This document shows positions 56,279-64,000 of a stretch of DNA of 64,000 bases, piece after piece. The number at the start of each line of letters is the position of its first letter. Position 1 is the first letter of the stretch. The stretch comes from Massilia sp. 9I (GTDB taxonomy: Bacteria; Pseudomonadota; Gammaproteobacteria; Burkholderiales; Burkholderiaceae_D): NCBI RefSeq assembly GCF_902506415.1, contig NZ_LR733275.1:1462448-1526447 (forward strand). The letters are read 5' to 3'. The translations under genes and the position numbers were made by a program. The notes below the pieces were generated by a model. It ran no database searches. It was not told where the DNA came from and saw nothing but the letters and a program-made list of their open reading frames with translations.

Positions 56279-56824
56279 TCAGGCGGCGGCGCGCAGTGGC
56301 CTGCCCAGCTCTGCGCCCAGCTGCTCGATGCCCTGTGCGATGCGCGCCGCGATTGGCGGCGCCAGCGCCAGGCCGTATTCGGTATGCCAGGACACCTGGT
56401 CCGAGGTCGCGTAGATGCTGGGAAGGATGAAGCGCGCCGACATCGAGGCCAGCACCGGCCGCAGCGCGTAATCGAGCGCCAGCATGTGCGACTGGCTGCC
56501 GCCGGTGGCGATCGGCAGCACCGCCTTGCCGGCCAGGCCGTCCTGCGGCAGCAGGTCGAGAAAGGCTTTCAGCAGGCCGGTGTAGGCGGCCTTGTAGACC
56601 GGCGTGGCGACCACGATCACGCTGGCCTCCTGCACCAGCTGCACGGCGCGCGCCAGTTCGGGGTTCGCGGTGTCGGCCAGCAGCAGCGCCTCGGCGGGCA
56701 GCTCGCGCACTTCGATGCGGCTCGGACGATGGCCCTGCAGGGCCAGGCGGTCGCCGATGTATTGCAGCAGCCGCGTGCACGAGGATTGCGGCGAGGGGCT
56801 TCCGCCCAGCAGTAAGACGCTCAT
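56279..56824 (-). CDS. ssuE: NADPH-dependent FMN reductase SsuE
   Basis: SsuE reduces FMN for the monooxygenase SsuD and possibly for the other flavin monooxygenases in this cluster. The 181-residue flavodoxin-like protein has GGSPSPQSSCTRLL (phosphate loop), VATPVYKAAYTGLLKAFLDLLPQ and the ATGGSQSHMLALDYALRPVL block typical of SsuE. It is first in the leftward run; the 188-base gap to the divergent acyl-CoA dehydrogenase-like gene is the shared control region. Confidence 0.94.
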   Translation of the reverse strand: MSVLLLGGSPSPQSSCTRLLQYIGDRLALQGHRPSRIEVRELPAEALLLADTANPELARAVQLVQEASVIVVATPVYKAAYTGLLKAFLDLLPQDGLAGKAVLPIATGGSQSHMLALDYALRPVLASMSARFILPSIYATSDQVSWHTEYGLALAPPIAARIAQGIEQLGAELGRPLRAAA

Positions 56825-56933
56825 GATGGGTCCAGGGATGACGATGGGGACAGACTAAAGCCCTCCAGGCGCCAACCAAACGAATTGTTTCGCTCATCGA
56901 TATGCGGCCGGTGTTTTAACTTTTTGCTCATAT

Positions 56934-56952
56934 CGAAGGACGGATTCCTTCG
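56934..56952. promoter_or_regulatory. inverted repeat in the ssuE / SfnB-like divergent control region
   Basis: CGAAGGA (56934-56940) and TCCTTCG (56946-56952) form a perfect 7-base inverted repeat with a 5-base spacer in the only intergenic region of the sulfur cluster. It is a candidate operator for a LysR-type (CysB/SsuR-like) or sigma-54 activator. No matching second copy was seen. Confidence 0.4.
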
Positions 56953-57012
56953 TTCACGCGGCGGCGGCGCCGATGCACACTGGCTGCACTGTTCAATCAA
57001 GTATCGCCGCCC

Positions 57013-58218
57013 ATGTCTTCTTCCCTGTCCCCGCAGCGCCAGGACGCCGCCGCTCCCGCCGCGGATCCGCTAGCCATCGCCGCCGGCCTGGCCGAACGCC
57101 TGGCTGCCACCGCCGTCGAGCGCGACCGCGCCGGCGGCCACGCCGCGCAGGAACGCGCCTGGATCCGCGAATCCGGCCTGCTCACACTGTCGGTGCCGCT
57201 CGAACACGGCGGCCAGGGCGCCAGTTGGGCCCTGGTCCAGCAGGCGGTGCGCATCCTGGCGCGTGCCGACAGCGCCCTGGCCCATCTGTTCGGCTTCCAC
57301 CACCTGCAGCTGGCCGGCATCCAGCTGTACGGCACCGAACTGCAGCAGCGCAACCTGCTGGGCATGACGGTCAAGCAGAGGCTGTTCTGGGGGAATGCCC
57401 TGAATCCCCTCGACCGCCGCACCCGCGCCGTCGCCATGCCGACCGGTTACACGCTGGACGGCGTCAAGAGCTTCTCGTCCGGCTCGGTGGGCTCGGACTG
57501 GCTCACGGTCTCTGCCTGGGACGAGGCGGCCGGCGCGCCCCTGGTCGCGGTGCTGCCGACCAACCAGCCGGGCATCCAGGTGGAAGCCGACTGGGACGCT
57601 TTCGGCCAGCGCCAGACCGACAGCGGCAACGTCCACTTCGACCGCGTGCACCTGCCGGCCGCCCTGGTGCTGCAGGCGCCCGGCCAGGCGCCGACGCCGC
57701 GCAGCACGCTGCGCTCGCAGGTCGCGCAGCTGGTGATGGCCAACCTCTACCTCGGCATCGCGCAAGGGGCTTTCGAGGCAGCGCGCGGCTACACACTGGA
57801 ATCCGCCCGCCCGTGGCTGGCCTCCGGCGTGGACGACGTCACCGACGACCCCTACATCCAGCACCGTTACGGCCAGTTCTGGCTGATGCTGCGGCCCGCG
57901 GCCGTGCTGGCCGACGCGGCGGGCGAGCTGCTGGAGAGCGCCTTCCGCAAGGGCGACGCCCTGACGGCGCGCGAACGCGGCGAGGTGGCGGTGGCCACCG
58001 CCGAAGCCAAGGTGCTGGCGCACCGCGCCGCGATCGACATCGGCAACCAGCTGTTCGAACTCACCGGCGCGCGCTCGACCTCGGCGCGTTATGGCTTTGA
58101 CCGCTTTTGGCGCAACGCGCGCGTGCATACCCTGCACGACCCGGTCGACTACAAGCTGCGCGACCTCGGGCGCTACGCCCTGTCGGGACGCGTGCCGGAC
58201 CCCACACCCTATTCTTGA
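57013..58218 (+). CDS. acyl-CoA dehydrogenase-like flavoprotein of the SfnB/DszC sulfur group
   Basis: The 401-residue protein has the acyl-CoA dehydrogenase fold ([26 protein letters not shown], a [15 protein letters not shown] middle domain, [12 protein letters not shown]) but lacks the usual dehydrogenase active-site Glu environment. It resembles SfnB and DszC-type monooxygenases that act on sulfones or thiophenes. It heads the rightward sulfur operon. Its likely partner is SsuE-supplied reduced flavin. The substrate is unknown; the position suggests oxidation of an organosulfur compound imported by the following ABC genes. Confidence 0.8.
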   Translation: MSSSLSPQRQDAAAPAADPLAIAAGLAERLAATAVERDRAGGHAAQERAWIRESGLLTLSVPLEHGGQGASWALVQQAVRILARADSALAHLFGFHHLQLAGIQLYGTELQQRNLLGMTVKQRLFWGNALNPLDRRTRAVAMPTGYTLDGVKSFSSGSVGSDWLTVSAWDEAAGAPLVAVLPTNQPGIQVEADWDAFGQRQTDSGNVHFDRVHLPAALVLQAPGQAPTPRSTLRSQVAQLVMANLYLGIAQGAFEAARGYTLESARPWLASGVDDVTDDPYIQHRYGQFWLMLRPAAVLADAAGELLESAFRKGDALTARERGEVAVATAEAKVLAHRAAIDIGNQLFELTGARSTSARYGFDRFWRNARVHTLHDPVDYKLRDLGRYALSGRVPDPTPYS

Positions 58219-58222
58219 GCCC

Positions 58223-59029
58223 GTGAGCACCCTAGAGACCCGATTCGCGGTGCGCATCGAGCGCGCCAGCAAGTCCTTCGCGCTGCCCGAGGGCGGGCGC
58301 TTCGCCGCCGTGCGCGAGGTCACGCTCGACATCGCCCAGGGCGAGATTTTCGGCCTGGTGGGCCGCAGCGGCGCCGGCAAGTCGACCCTGCTGCGCATGT
58401 TCAACCTGCTGGAACGCCCCGACAGCGGCAGCGTCACTGTCGCGGGCCGCGAACTGACGCAACTAGGCAAACGCGAGCTGCGCGAGGCGCGGCGCCAGAT
58501 CGGCATGGTGTTCCAGGGTTTTAACCTGCTGCAGAACGCCACGGTATTCGAGAACGTCGCCTTTCCGCTGCACCTCGAGGGCACATTGAATGCCCCGCGC
58601 CTGAAAGCGCGCGTCGAGGAATGCCTGGCGCTGGCCGGGCTGCAGGACAAGACCTCCAGCTACCCGTCGCGGCTGTCGGGCGGCCAAAAGCAGCGCGTGG
58701 CGATCGCCCGCGCACTGGCCAGCCAGCCAGCGGTGCTGCTGTGCGACGAGCCAACCTCCGCGCTCGATCCGGAAACCACGCGCGGCCTGCTTGCCACGCT
58801 GCGCGACATCAATGGGCGCCTGGGCGTCACCATCGTCATCGTCAGCCACGAGCTGGCCGTGATCGGCAGCCTGTGCGACCGCGTCGCGGTGCTGGAAAAC
58901 GGCGCCGTCGCCGAGCAGTTCGCACTGAGCGACCACAGCGTGCCGAGGGCGACAGCACTCGGGCGCGAGCTGGCCTGGTACGACAGCGAGGCGCGCGCCG
59001 CCGCCCGCCTGGGAGCCCTGCATGACTGA
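58223..59029 (+). CDS. metN: MetN-like ABC transporter ATPase
   Basis: This 268-residue ATPase has Walker [10 protein letters not shown], signature [15 protein letters not shown], Walker [16 protein letters not shown] and switch His in IVSHE, with the family Q-loop in MVFQGFNLL. It is shorter than classic MetN (about 340), lacking most of the C-terminal methionine-sensing ACT domain. The start is GTG at 58223; longer upstream reading is the shadow of the preceding gene. It overlaps metI by eight bases. Import of methionine is the family norm, but its place in a sulfur-scavenging operon suggests another organosulfur substrate. Confidence 0.85.
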   Translation: MSTLETRFAVRIERASKSFALPEGGRFAAVREVTLDIAQGEIFGLVGRSGAGKSTLLRMFNLLERPDSGSVTVAGRELTQLGKRELREARRQIGMVFQGFNLLQNATVFENVAFPLHLEGTLNAPRLKARVEECLALAGLQDKTSSYPSRLSGGQKQRVAIARALASQPAVLLCDEPTSALDPETTRGLLATLRDINGRLGVTIVIVSHELAVIGSLCDRVAVLENGAVAEQFALSDHSVPRATALGRELAWYDSEARAAARLGALHD

Positions 59030-59684
59030 CACCCTGATTGCCCTGTTGCCCGAGCTGTGGCGTGCGCTCGGCGAAACCCTACTGATGCTGGCCATCGGCC
59101 TGTCGGCGGCCGTGCTGCTTGGCGGACCGCTGGGCGTCGCGCTCTACCTGGGCGCCGATGCCGCATCCACCCGCGGGCGCCGCATCGGCCAGGTGCTGGG
59201 CTGGCTGGTGAATACGGTGCGCTCCTTCCCTTTCATCATCCTGATGGTGGCGCTGGTGCCGCTCACGCGGGTGATCGCCGGCACCTCGATCGGGCCGCTG
59301 GCGGCGGCCGTGCCCCTGTCCTTTGCGGCGATTCCCTACTTTGCGCGCTTGGTCGAACAGCAGCTGCGCGAAGTGCCGCGCGGCGTGATCGAGGCCGCCG
59401 AAGCGATGGGCGCCTCTCCCTACCAGATCGTCACCCGGGTGCTGCTGCGCGAGGCGCGCTCCGGCCTGGTGCTGGCGCTGACGGTGCTGGCGATCAGCTT
59501 TCTCTCCTACTCCGCGGTCGCCGGCGTGGTCGGCGGCGGCGGCATCGGCGACCTCGCCATCCGCTACGGCTACTACCGCTTCGAGACCGGTGTCATGGTG
59601 CTGACCGTGGCCCTCTTGGTGCTGTTGGTGCAGCTGATCCAGTTCAGCGGCGGCCGGCTGGCGCGCCGCCTCGACAAGCGCTGA
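59022..59684 (+). CDS. metI: MetI-like ABC transporter permease
   Basis: The 220-residue permease has about five hydrophobic segments and the MetI pattern [28 protein letters not shown], with the coupling helix [23 protein letters not shown] and the [24 protein letters not shown] block. It is typical in length. The start overlaps metN, and metQ follows 26 bases after its stop, so the three form one unit. The coupling helix is expected to dock on the MetN-like ATPase. Confidence 0.9.
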   Translation: MTDTLIALLPELWRALGETLLMLAIGLSAAVLLGGPLGVALYLGADAASTRGRRIGQVLGWLVNTVRSFPFIILMVALVPLTRVIAGTSIGPLAAAVPLSFAAIPYFARLVEQQLREVPRGVIEAAEAMGASPYQIVTRVLLREARSGLVLALTVLAISFLSYSAVAGVVGGGGIGDLAIRYGYYRFETGVMVLTVALLVLLVQLIQFSGGRLARRLDKR

Positions 59685-59710
59685 TTCTTTTATTCCAGAC
59701 AGGACCCTCC

Positions 59711-60532
59711 ATGCACGCCACTCGCCGTACCCTGCTTGCCGCCGTCTTCCTTGCCGTGACCATGGGCGCCGTGCAGGCGAAAGACCCGAAGGAACTGGTG
59801 ATCGGCACCAGCGCCGGCCCCTACGCCGACCAGATCAAGCTCGGCATCAAGCCCATCCTCGAGAAGAAGGGCTACAAGGTGCGGATCGTCGAGTTCAACG
59901 ACTACATCCAGCCGAATTTCGCGCTGGCCGAAGGTTCGCTCGACGCCAACGTGTTCCAGCACATCGTCTACCTGAGCCGCTTCGCCAGCGAACACAAACT
60001 GGCGCTGTCGGAGCTGGTGAAGATTCCGACCGCGCCGATCGCGATCTACAGCCGCAAGCACCGCAGCCTCGACGCGGCGAAGAGCGGCAGCACCGTCGCC
60101 CTGCCGAACGACCCGACCAACCAGGCGCGCGCCCTGGTGATGCTCGACCAGCTGGGCTGGATCAAGCTGCGTCCGAAGGTCGACCCGGTGCGCGCCTCGG
60201 AAAAGGACATCGCGGCCAACCTGCGTGGCGTGAAGCTGCTGCCGCTGGAAGCGGCCCAGCTGCCGCGCGCCCTCCAGGACGCCGACTTCGCTTTTGTGAA
60301 CGGAAACTACGCCCTGGCCTCGGGCCTCAAACTCAAGGACGCGCTGCGCACCGAGAAGATTTCGCCGAACTACGCCAACCTGGTGGCGGTGCGCACGGCC
60401 GACCGCGACAAGCCCTTCGCGCGCGACATCGCCGCGGCCTACCGCTCGCGCGAATTCCTCGAGGTGACCAACCGGCACTTCCCCGACTACGCCAAGACCG
60501 ACGAGCAGCTCGCGCTGCAGGCGGGGAAATGA
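59711..60532 (+). CDS. metQ: MetQ-like periplasmic binding protein (NlpA family)
   Basis: The 273-residue binding protein has a signal peptide (cleavage near VQA/KDP). The NlpA/MetQ fold blocks are IGTSAGPYADQIK, VEFNDYIQPNFALAEGSLDANVFQHIVYL, KIPTAPIAIYSRKHRSLDAAKSG and NDPTNQARAL, plus FVNGNYALASGL. Unlike most MetQ proteins it lacks a lipobox Cys, so it should be soluble in the periplasm. Its stop overlaps the next monooxygenase start (ATGA). Substrate specificity cannot be settled from sequence; methionine is the family default, and a sulfur compound tied to the neighbouring monooxygenases is plausible. Confidence 0.85.
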   Translation: MHATRRTLLAAVFLAVTMGAVQAKDPKELVIGTSAGPYADQIKLGIKPILEKKGYKVRIVEFNDYIQPNFALAEGSLDANVFQHIVYLSRFASEHKLALSELVKIPTAPIAIYSRKHRSLDAAKSGSTVALPNDPTNQARALVMLDQLGWIKLRPKVDPVRASEKDIAANLRGVKLLPLEAAQLPRALQDADFAFVNGNYALASGLKLKDALRTEKISPNYANLVAVRTADRDKPFARDIAAAYRSREFLEVTNRHFPDYAKTDEQLALQAGK

Positions 60533-61935
60533 GCATGGCGCGCCCGATCCGCTTCAACGCCTTCCAGATGAACAGCCCGGGCCACCAGTCGCCCGGCCTG
60601 TGGACCCATCCGCGCAGCGACAGCGAGCGCTACGCCACGCCGGAATACTGGATCGAGCTGGCGCAACTGCTGGAAGCGGGCGGCTTCGACGCCATCTTCC
60701 TGGCCGATGTGCTGGGCGTGTACGACGTCTACCGCAAGAGCGTGGGCCCGGCGCTGCGCCATGCGGTGCAGGCGCCGCTGAACGATCCGCTGGCCCTGGT
60801 GCCGCTGATCGCCCAGGCCACCACCCGCCTCGGGATCGGCGTCACCGCCGCTCTCACCTACGAACACCCCTACACCTTCGCGCGCCGCATGTCGACGCTC
60901 GATCACCTGAGCCGGGGCCGGGTCGGCTGGAACATCGTCACCGGCTACCTCGACAGCGCCGCGCGCAACCTGGGTCTCGAGCGCCAGCTCGGCCACGACG
61001 AGCGCTACGACCTGGCCGACGAATACCTGGAGGTGGTCTACAAGCTGTGGGAGAAAAGCTGGGAAGACGATGCCGTACGGCGCGACCGCGCGAATGGCGT
61101 CTACACCGACCCCGAGCGCGTACACCCGATCGAGCACGTGGGCCGCTATTACACGGTGCCCGGCATCCACCTGTCCGAACCCTCGCCCCAGCGCACGCCT
61201 TTCCTGTACCAGGCCGGGGCTTCGCCGCGCGGCATGCGCTTCGCGGCGCGCCACGCCGAAGCGACTTTTGTCAGCGCACCCGGCAAGGCAGCCGTCAGGC
61301 GCTACGTCGACACCATTCGTGCGGCGCGCCGGGCCGAGGGCCGCGATCCGGAGCAGCTGCTGGTGTACTCGCAGGCGCTGGTGATCGCCGGCGCCACCGA
61401 TGCCGAGGCGCAGGCCCGGCTGGCCGAGTACAAGCGCCACATCGACGTGGAAGCGGCGTTGGCCCTGCTGTCCGGCTGGACCGGGGTCGACTTCGCGCGC
61501 CACCACCTGGACGACACCATCGAATACATCGACACCGACGCCGGCCGCTCGGCCCTCGCTTCGCTCAGCACCGCCGACCCGGAGCGCCGCTGGACGGTGC
61601 GCGAAGCCGCCGAGTTCATCGGCCTGGGCGGGCGCGGCCCGATCATCGTCGGCAGCGGCGCAGCCGTGGCCGACCAGCTCGAGGCCTGGCTCGACGAGAC
61701 CGGCGTCGACGGCTTCAACCTGGCCTATGCGCTGCCGCTGGAAGACATGCGCGGCGTGGTCGAACACTTAGTGCCGGAACTGCGCCGGCGCGGCCGCTAC
61801 GCCGCCGAAGACCTTGACGGCGCCACCCTGCGCGAGCGCCTGCTCGGCGCCGGTCCGCGCCTGGCGCCGGACCATCCGGGTCGCCAGGTCAGCATCGAAC
61901 CCGCAACCGCCCCTGCGCTGCCCTCCGCAGCCTGA
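60529..61935 (+). CDS. NtaA/SnaA/DszA-family FMN-dependent monooxygenase
   Basis: The 468-residue luciferase-like enzyme has the DszA/NtaA subfamily features: NAFQMNSPGHQSPGLWTHP at the start, FLADVLGVYDVYR, LVPLIAQATTRLGIGVT, TLDHLSRGRVGWNIVTGYLDSAARNLG, DLADEYLEVVYKLWEKSWEDDAV, and the late FNLAYALPLEDMRGVVEHLVPELRRRG. Members use FMNH2 to cleave C-S or C-N bonds in sulfones, nitrilotriacetate or other compounds. Its start overlaps metQ and ssuA follows 16 bases later. It is a second flavin monooxygenase besides SsuD, widening the range of sulfur sources. Confidence 0.88.
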   Translation: MSMARPIRFNAFQMNSPGHQSPGLWTHPRSDSERYATPEYWIELAQLLEAGGFDAIFLADVLGVYDVYRKSVGPALRHAVQAPLNDPLALVPLIAQATTRLGIGVTAALTYEHPYTFARRMSTLDHLSRGRVGWNIVTGYLDSAARNLGLERQLGHDERYDLADEYLEVVYKLWEKSWEDDAVRRDRANGVYTDPERVHPIEHVGRYYTVPGIHLSEPSPQRTPFLYQAGASPRGMRFAARHAEATFVSAPGKAAVRRYVDTIRAARRAEGRDPEQLLVYSQALVIAGATDAEAQARLAEYKRHIDVEAALALLSGWTGVDFARHHLDDTIEYIDTDAGRSALASLSTADPERRWTVREAAEFIGLGGRGPIIVGSGAAVADQLEAWLDETGVDGFNLAYALPLEDMRGVVEHLVPELRRRGRYAAEDLDGATLRERLLGAGPRLAPDHPGRQVSIEPATAPALPSAA

Positions 61936-61951
61936 CATCCGAAGGAGCATC

Positions 61952-62935
61952 ATGAAACGACGAAGCCTGCTGCAGTTTGCCGCCACCGGCGCCGCCCTCG
62001 GCGCCCTGCCCATGGTCCCCGCGCGCGCCGCGCCGCTGGAAGAACTGCGCCTCGATTACGCCTATTATTCGCCCACCAGCCTGGTGCTGCGCCACTTCGG
62101 CTGGCTGGAAGAAGAATTCAAGGCCGAGGGCACGCGCGTGAAATGGGTGCTCAGCGCCGGCAGCAACCGCGCGCTGGAATACCTGAACGCGAACAGCATC
62201 GACTTCGGCTCCAGCGCCGGTCTTGCCGCCCTGCTGGCGCGCGCCAACGGCAACCCGATCCGCACGCCCTACATCTATTCGCGCCCCGAATGGACGGCCC
62301 TGGTGGTGCCGAAGAATTCGCCGATCCGGACCCTGGCCGACCTGCGCGGCAAGAAGGTGGCGGCGACCAAGGGCACCGATCCCTATCTGTTCCTGCTGCG
62401 CGCCCTGCACAGCGTCGGATTGAAGCGCTCCGACATCGAGCACGTCAGCCTGCAGCACGCCGACGGCCGCGCGGCGCTCGAGCAGGGGCGGGTCGATGCC
62501 TGGGCCGGGCTCGACCCGCACATGGCGGCCAGCGAACTGGAAGGCGGCGCGCGCCTCCTGTACCGCAACGTTGCGTTCAATACCTACGGCTTCCTGAACG
62601 TGCGCGAGGAATTCCTCGCCACCCGCCCGAGCGAGACGGCGCGCGTGATCAAGGCCTATGAGCGAGCGCGTGCCTGGACCCGCGCCAATCCCTCGGAAGC
62701 GGCGAAGATCCTGTCGAACGAAGCCAAGGTTTCGCTGCCGGTGGCGCTCTTGCAGGTCAAGCTGCGCAGCGACTTCAGCAACCCGCAGCCGGGCGCCGAG
62801 CACCTGCGCGCGCTGCAGCTGGCAGCGCCGATCCTGCGCGACGAAGCCCTGGTCAAGCCGGGCACCGACCTGGACAAGGTGATCGCCAGCCTAATCGACG
62901 TGCGCTTCGCCCGCCCGCTGGTGACGCGCACCTAG
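61952..62935 (+). CDS. ssuA: sulfonate ABC transporter binding protein SsuA-like
   Basis: The 327-residue protein has an export signal (KRRSLLQFAATGAALGALP, cleavage near ARA/APL; the R-R could suggest Tat or Sec). The SsuA/ThiY fold follows, with LRLDYAYYSPTSLVLRHFGWLEEEF, VLSAGSNRALEYLNANSIDFGSSA and LADLRGKKVAATKGTDPYLFLLRAL. It should bind sulfonates or related anions in the periplasm. An AAGGAG ribosome site precedes the ATG. It is followed 4 bases later by the permease, giving the ssuA-ssuC-ssuB order. Confidence 0.9.
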   Translation: MKRRSLLQFAATGAALGALPMVPARAAPLEELRLDYAYYSPTSLVLRHFGWLEEEFKAEGTRVKWVLSAGSNRALEYLNANSIDFGSSAGLAALLARANGNPIRTPYIYSRPEWTALVVPKNSPIRTLADLRGKKVAATKGTDPYLFLLRALHSVGLKRSDIEHVSLQHADGRAALEQGRVDAWAGLDPHMAASELEGGARLLYRNVAFNTYGFLNVREEFLATRPSETARVIKAYERARAWTRANPSEAAKILSNEAKVSLPVALLQVKLRSDFSNPQPGAEHLRALQLAAPILRDEALVKPGTDLDKVIASLIDVRFARPLVTRT

Positions 62936-62939
62936 GGCC

Positions 62940-63755
62940 ATGGAACCGCGCTCGCTCAAGCTGCCGACGCCGGCCTCGGTAAGCCGGCCGTGGCCAGGCC
63001 TGCCGCTGGGCGCCCTGCTGCCCGCCCTCGCCCTGCTGGGCGCCGAACTGGGCGTGCGCGCCGGCCTCGTGCCGGCCAACCTGCTGCCGCCGCCCAGCGC
63101 CATCGGCGAGGCCCTGGCCTGGCTCGCCGCCAACGACCTGCCCATGCACCTGGCGGCCAGCACGCTACGGGTGCTGGCCGGCTTCGCGCTTGGCGCCGCC
63201 CTTGCCCTTCCGCTGGGCGCCGTGGTCGCGCTCGACCGCCGCGCGCAGCAGCTGCTCGACCCGAGCTTCCAGGCCCTGCGCGCGATTCCCTCGCTGGCCT
63301 GGGTGCCCCTGCTGCTGCTCTGGTTCGGCATCGACGAGACCCCGAAGCTGATCCTGATCGCGATCGGCGCCTTTTTCCCGGTCTACATGGGCGTCGTGTC
63401 CGGCATCCGCGGCGTCGACCGCAAGCTGGTCGAGGTCGGGCGGCTGTACCGCCTGGCGCCGGTGGCCCTGGCGCGGCGGGTGCTGCTGCCGGCCGCGCTG
63501 CCGGCGATCTTGACCGGGCTGCGCAACGGCCTGAGCCTGGCCTGGATGTTCATGGTGGCGGCCGAGCTGATCGCCGCCAGCCGCGGCCTGGGCTACCTGC
63601 TGACGGACGGGCGCGAATCGAGCCGCGCCGACATCATGCTGGCCGCGATCGTGCTGCTGGCCCTGCTGGGCAAGCTGAGCGACAGCGCCATGCAGCTGCT
63701 GGAGCGGCGCCTGCTGGCCTGGCGCGACAGCGTCGGCGACCGGGGGACGGCATGA
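62940..63755 (+). CDS. ssuC: sulfonate ABC transporter permease SsuC
   Basis: The 271-residue permease has about six membrane helices, with LPPPSAIGEALAWL early, TLRVLAGFALGAALALPLGAVV, PSLAWVPLLLLWFGID and GVDRKLVEVGRLYRL. The NGLSLAWMFMVAAELIAASRGLGYLL block near the end is typical of the NitT/TauT/SsuC group. Its stop overlaps the ssuB start (ATGA). Membership of the sulfonate set is supported by ssuA and ssuB on either side and SsuD/SsuE in the same region. Confidence 0.92.
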   Translation: MEPRSLKLPTPASVSRPWPGLPLGALLPALALLGAELGVRAGLVPANLLPPPSAIGEALAWLAANDLPMHLAASTLRVLAGFALGAALALPLGAVVALDRRAQQLLDPSFQALRAIPSLAWVPLLLLWFGIDETPKLILIAIGAFFPVYMGVVSGIRGVDRKLVEVGRLYRLAPVALARRVLLPAALPAILTGLRNGLSLAWMFMVAAELIAASRGLGYLLTDGRESSRADIMLAAIVLLALLGKLSDSAMQLLERRLLAWRDSVGDRGTA

Positions 63756-64000
63756 CTGCGCTGCTCGACATCGCGGTGGACGCCAAGGACCACGGCAGCC
63801 GCCCGGTGCTGCGCAGCCTGCGCCTGCGCCTGGCGGCAGGCGAGACGGTCAGCCTGGTCGGCGCCAGCGGCTGCGGCAAGAGCACCCTGCTGTCGATCGC
63901 CGCCGGCCTGGACACCGCTTACCGCGGCAGCGTGCGCCTGGATGGCCAGCCGCTACGCGGTCCGTCGCCCGACGTCGGCATGGTGTTCCAGGAGCCGCGC
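63752..64000 (+). CDS. ssuB: sulfonate ABC transporter ATPase SsuB (5' part, cut by window end)
   Basis: Only the first 83 codons lie in the window. They show an ABC ATPase N-terminus with Walker A VGASGCGKST (about 36-45) and the Q-loop VGMVFQEPR at the right edge. The ATG overlaps the ssuC stop by four bases, completing the ssuA-ssuC-ssuB transporter. The signature, Walker B and switch regions are beyond the edge, so integrity of the gene cannot be judged. Confidence 0.9.
   Translation, partial: MTALLDIAVDAKDHGSRPVLRSLRLRLAAGETVSLVGASGCGKSTLLSIAAGLDTAYRGSVRLDGQPLRGPSPDVGMVFQEPR

Overview
The window is high-GC DNA from a betaproteobacterium, most likely an Oxalobacteraceae member of the Massilia/Telluria/Janthinobacterium type. 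This rests on the 16S rRNA 5' end and rrn leader, the gene families and their order, the PEP-CTERM protein and codon use. Assignment below family is not possible by eye. No phage, insertion sequence, CRISPR array or conjugation gene was seen; the content is chromosomal housekeeping plus nutrient-scavenging clusters.

Region by region. Positions 1-337 are an rRNA operon leader and promoter firing leftwards out of the window. Positions 388-13431 are a B12 locus: cobT-cobS-cobC, then a cobalamin riboswitch, then btuB-btuC-btuD-cobO-cobB-cobU-cbiB-cobD-btuF-cobQ, mostly joined by 4-base stop/start overlaps. It encodes uptake, adenosylation, amidation, aminopropanol attachment and lower-ligand assembly; no corrin-ring gene is present, so the locus looks built for corrinoid salvage. 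A metallophosphoesterase follows. Positions 14927-15456 hold a second rrn leader joined to only 59 bases of 16S and then to what looks like a 5S tail and terminator: a collapsed or deleted rrn operon.

Positions 15475-21115 hold a phospholipase D-type lipoprotein, enoyl-CoA hydratase, an MFS carrier, mltA, a 50-residue membrane protein and apaG. Positions 21117-27423 hold rpe-gph, a tryptophan attenuator (28-residue leader peptide with four Trp, plus terminator), trpE-trpG, a MITE-like inverted repeat, trpD, a LysE-type exporter and trpC. Positions 27517-36637 hold a TonB-like lipoprotein, an M20 amidohydrolase, an M61 peptidase, a molybdenum hydroxylase set (mocA-like, iorB-like, iorA-like), dsbC and a UbiH-family hydroxylase. 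tRNA-Phe(GAA) with a clear promoter and terminator is at 36716-36880.

Positions 36916-47387 carry scattered single genes: PhnA-type zinc ribbon, M28 peptidase, fasciclin, VOC, Blc lipocalin, M13 peptidase, LivJ-like binding protein, methyltransferase, host-attachment protein and a GGDEF diguanylate cyclase. Positions 47571-51554 hold a PEP-CTERM protein followed closely by a 1060-residue subtilase, transcribed from an AT-rich region. A small-RNA candidate, a CAP-domain protein, UV endonuclease UvsE and an alpha/beta hydrolase follow.

Positions 54892-64000 are an organosulfur scavenging region. ssuE-small ORF-ssuD run leftwards. An SfnB/DszC-like flavoprotein, metNIQ-like ABC genes, an NtaA/DszA-family monooxygenase and ssuA-ssuC-ssuB (cut by the window edge) run rightwards. 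The likely logic is import of sulfonates, sulfones or related compounds, followed by FMNH2-dependent C-S cleavage with SsuE supplying reduced flavin.
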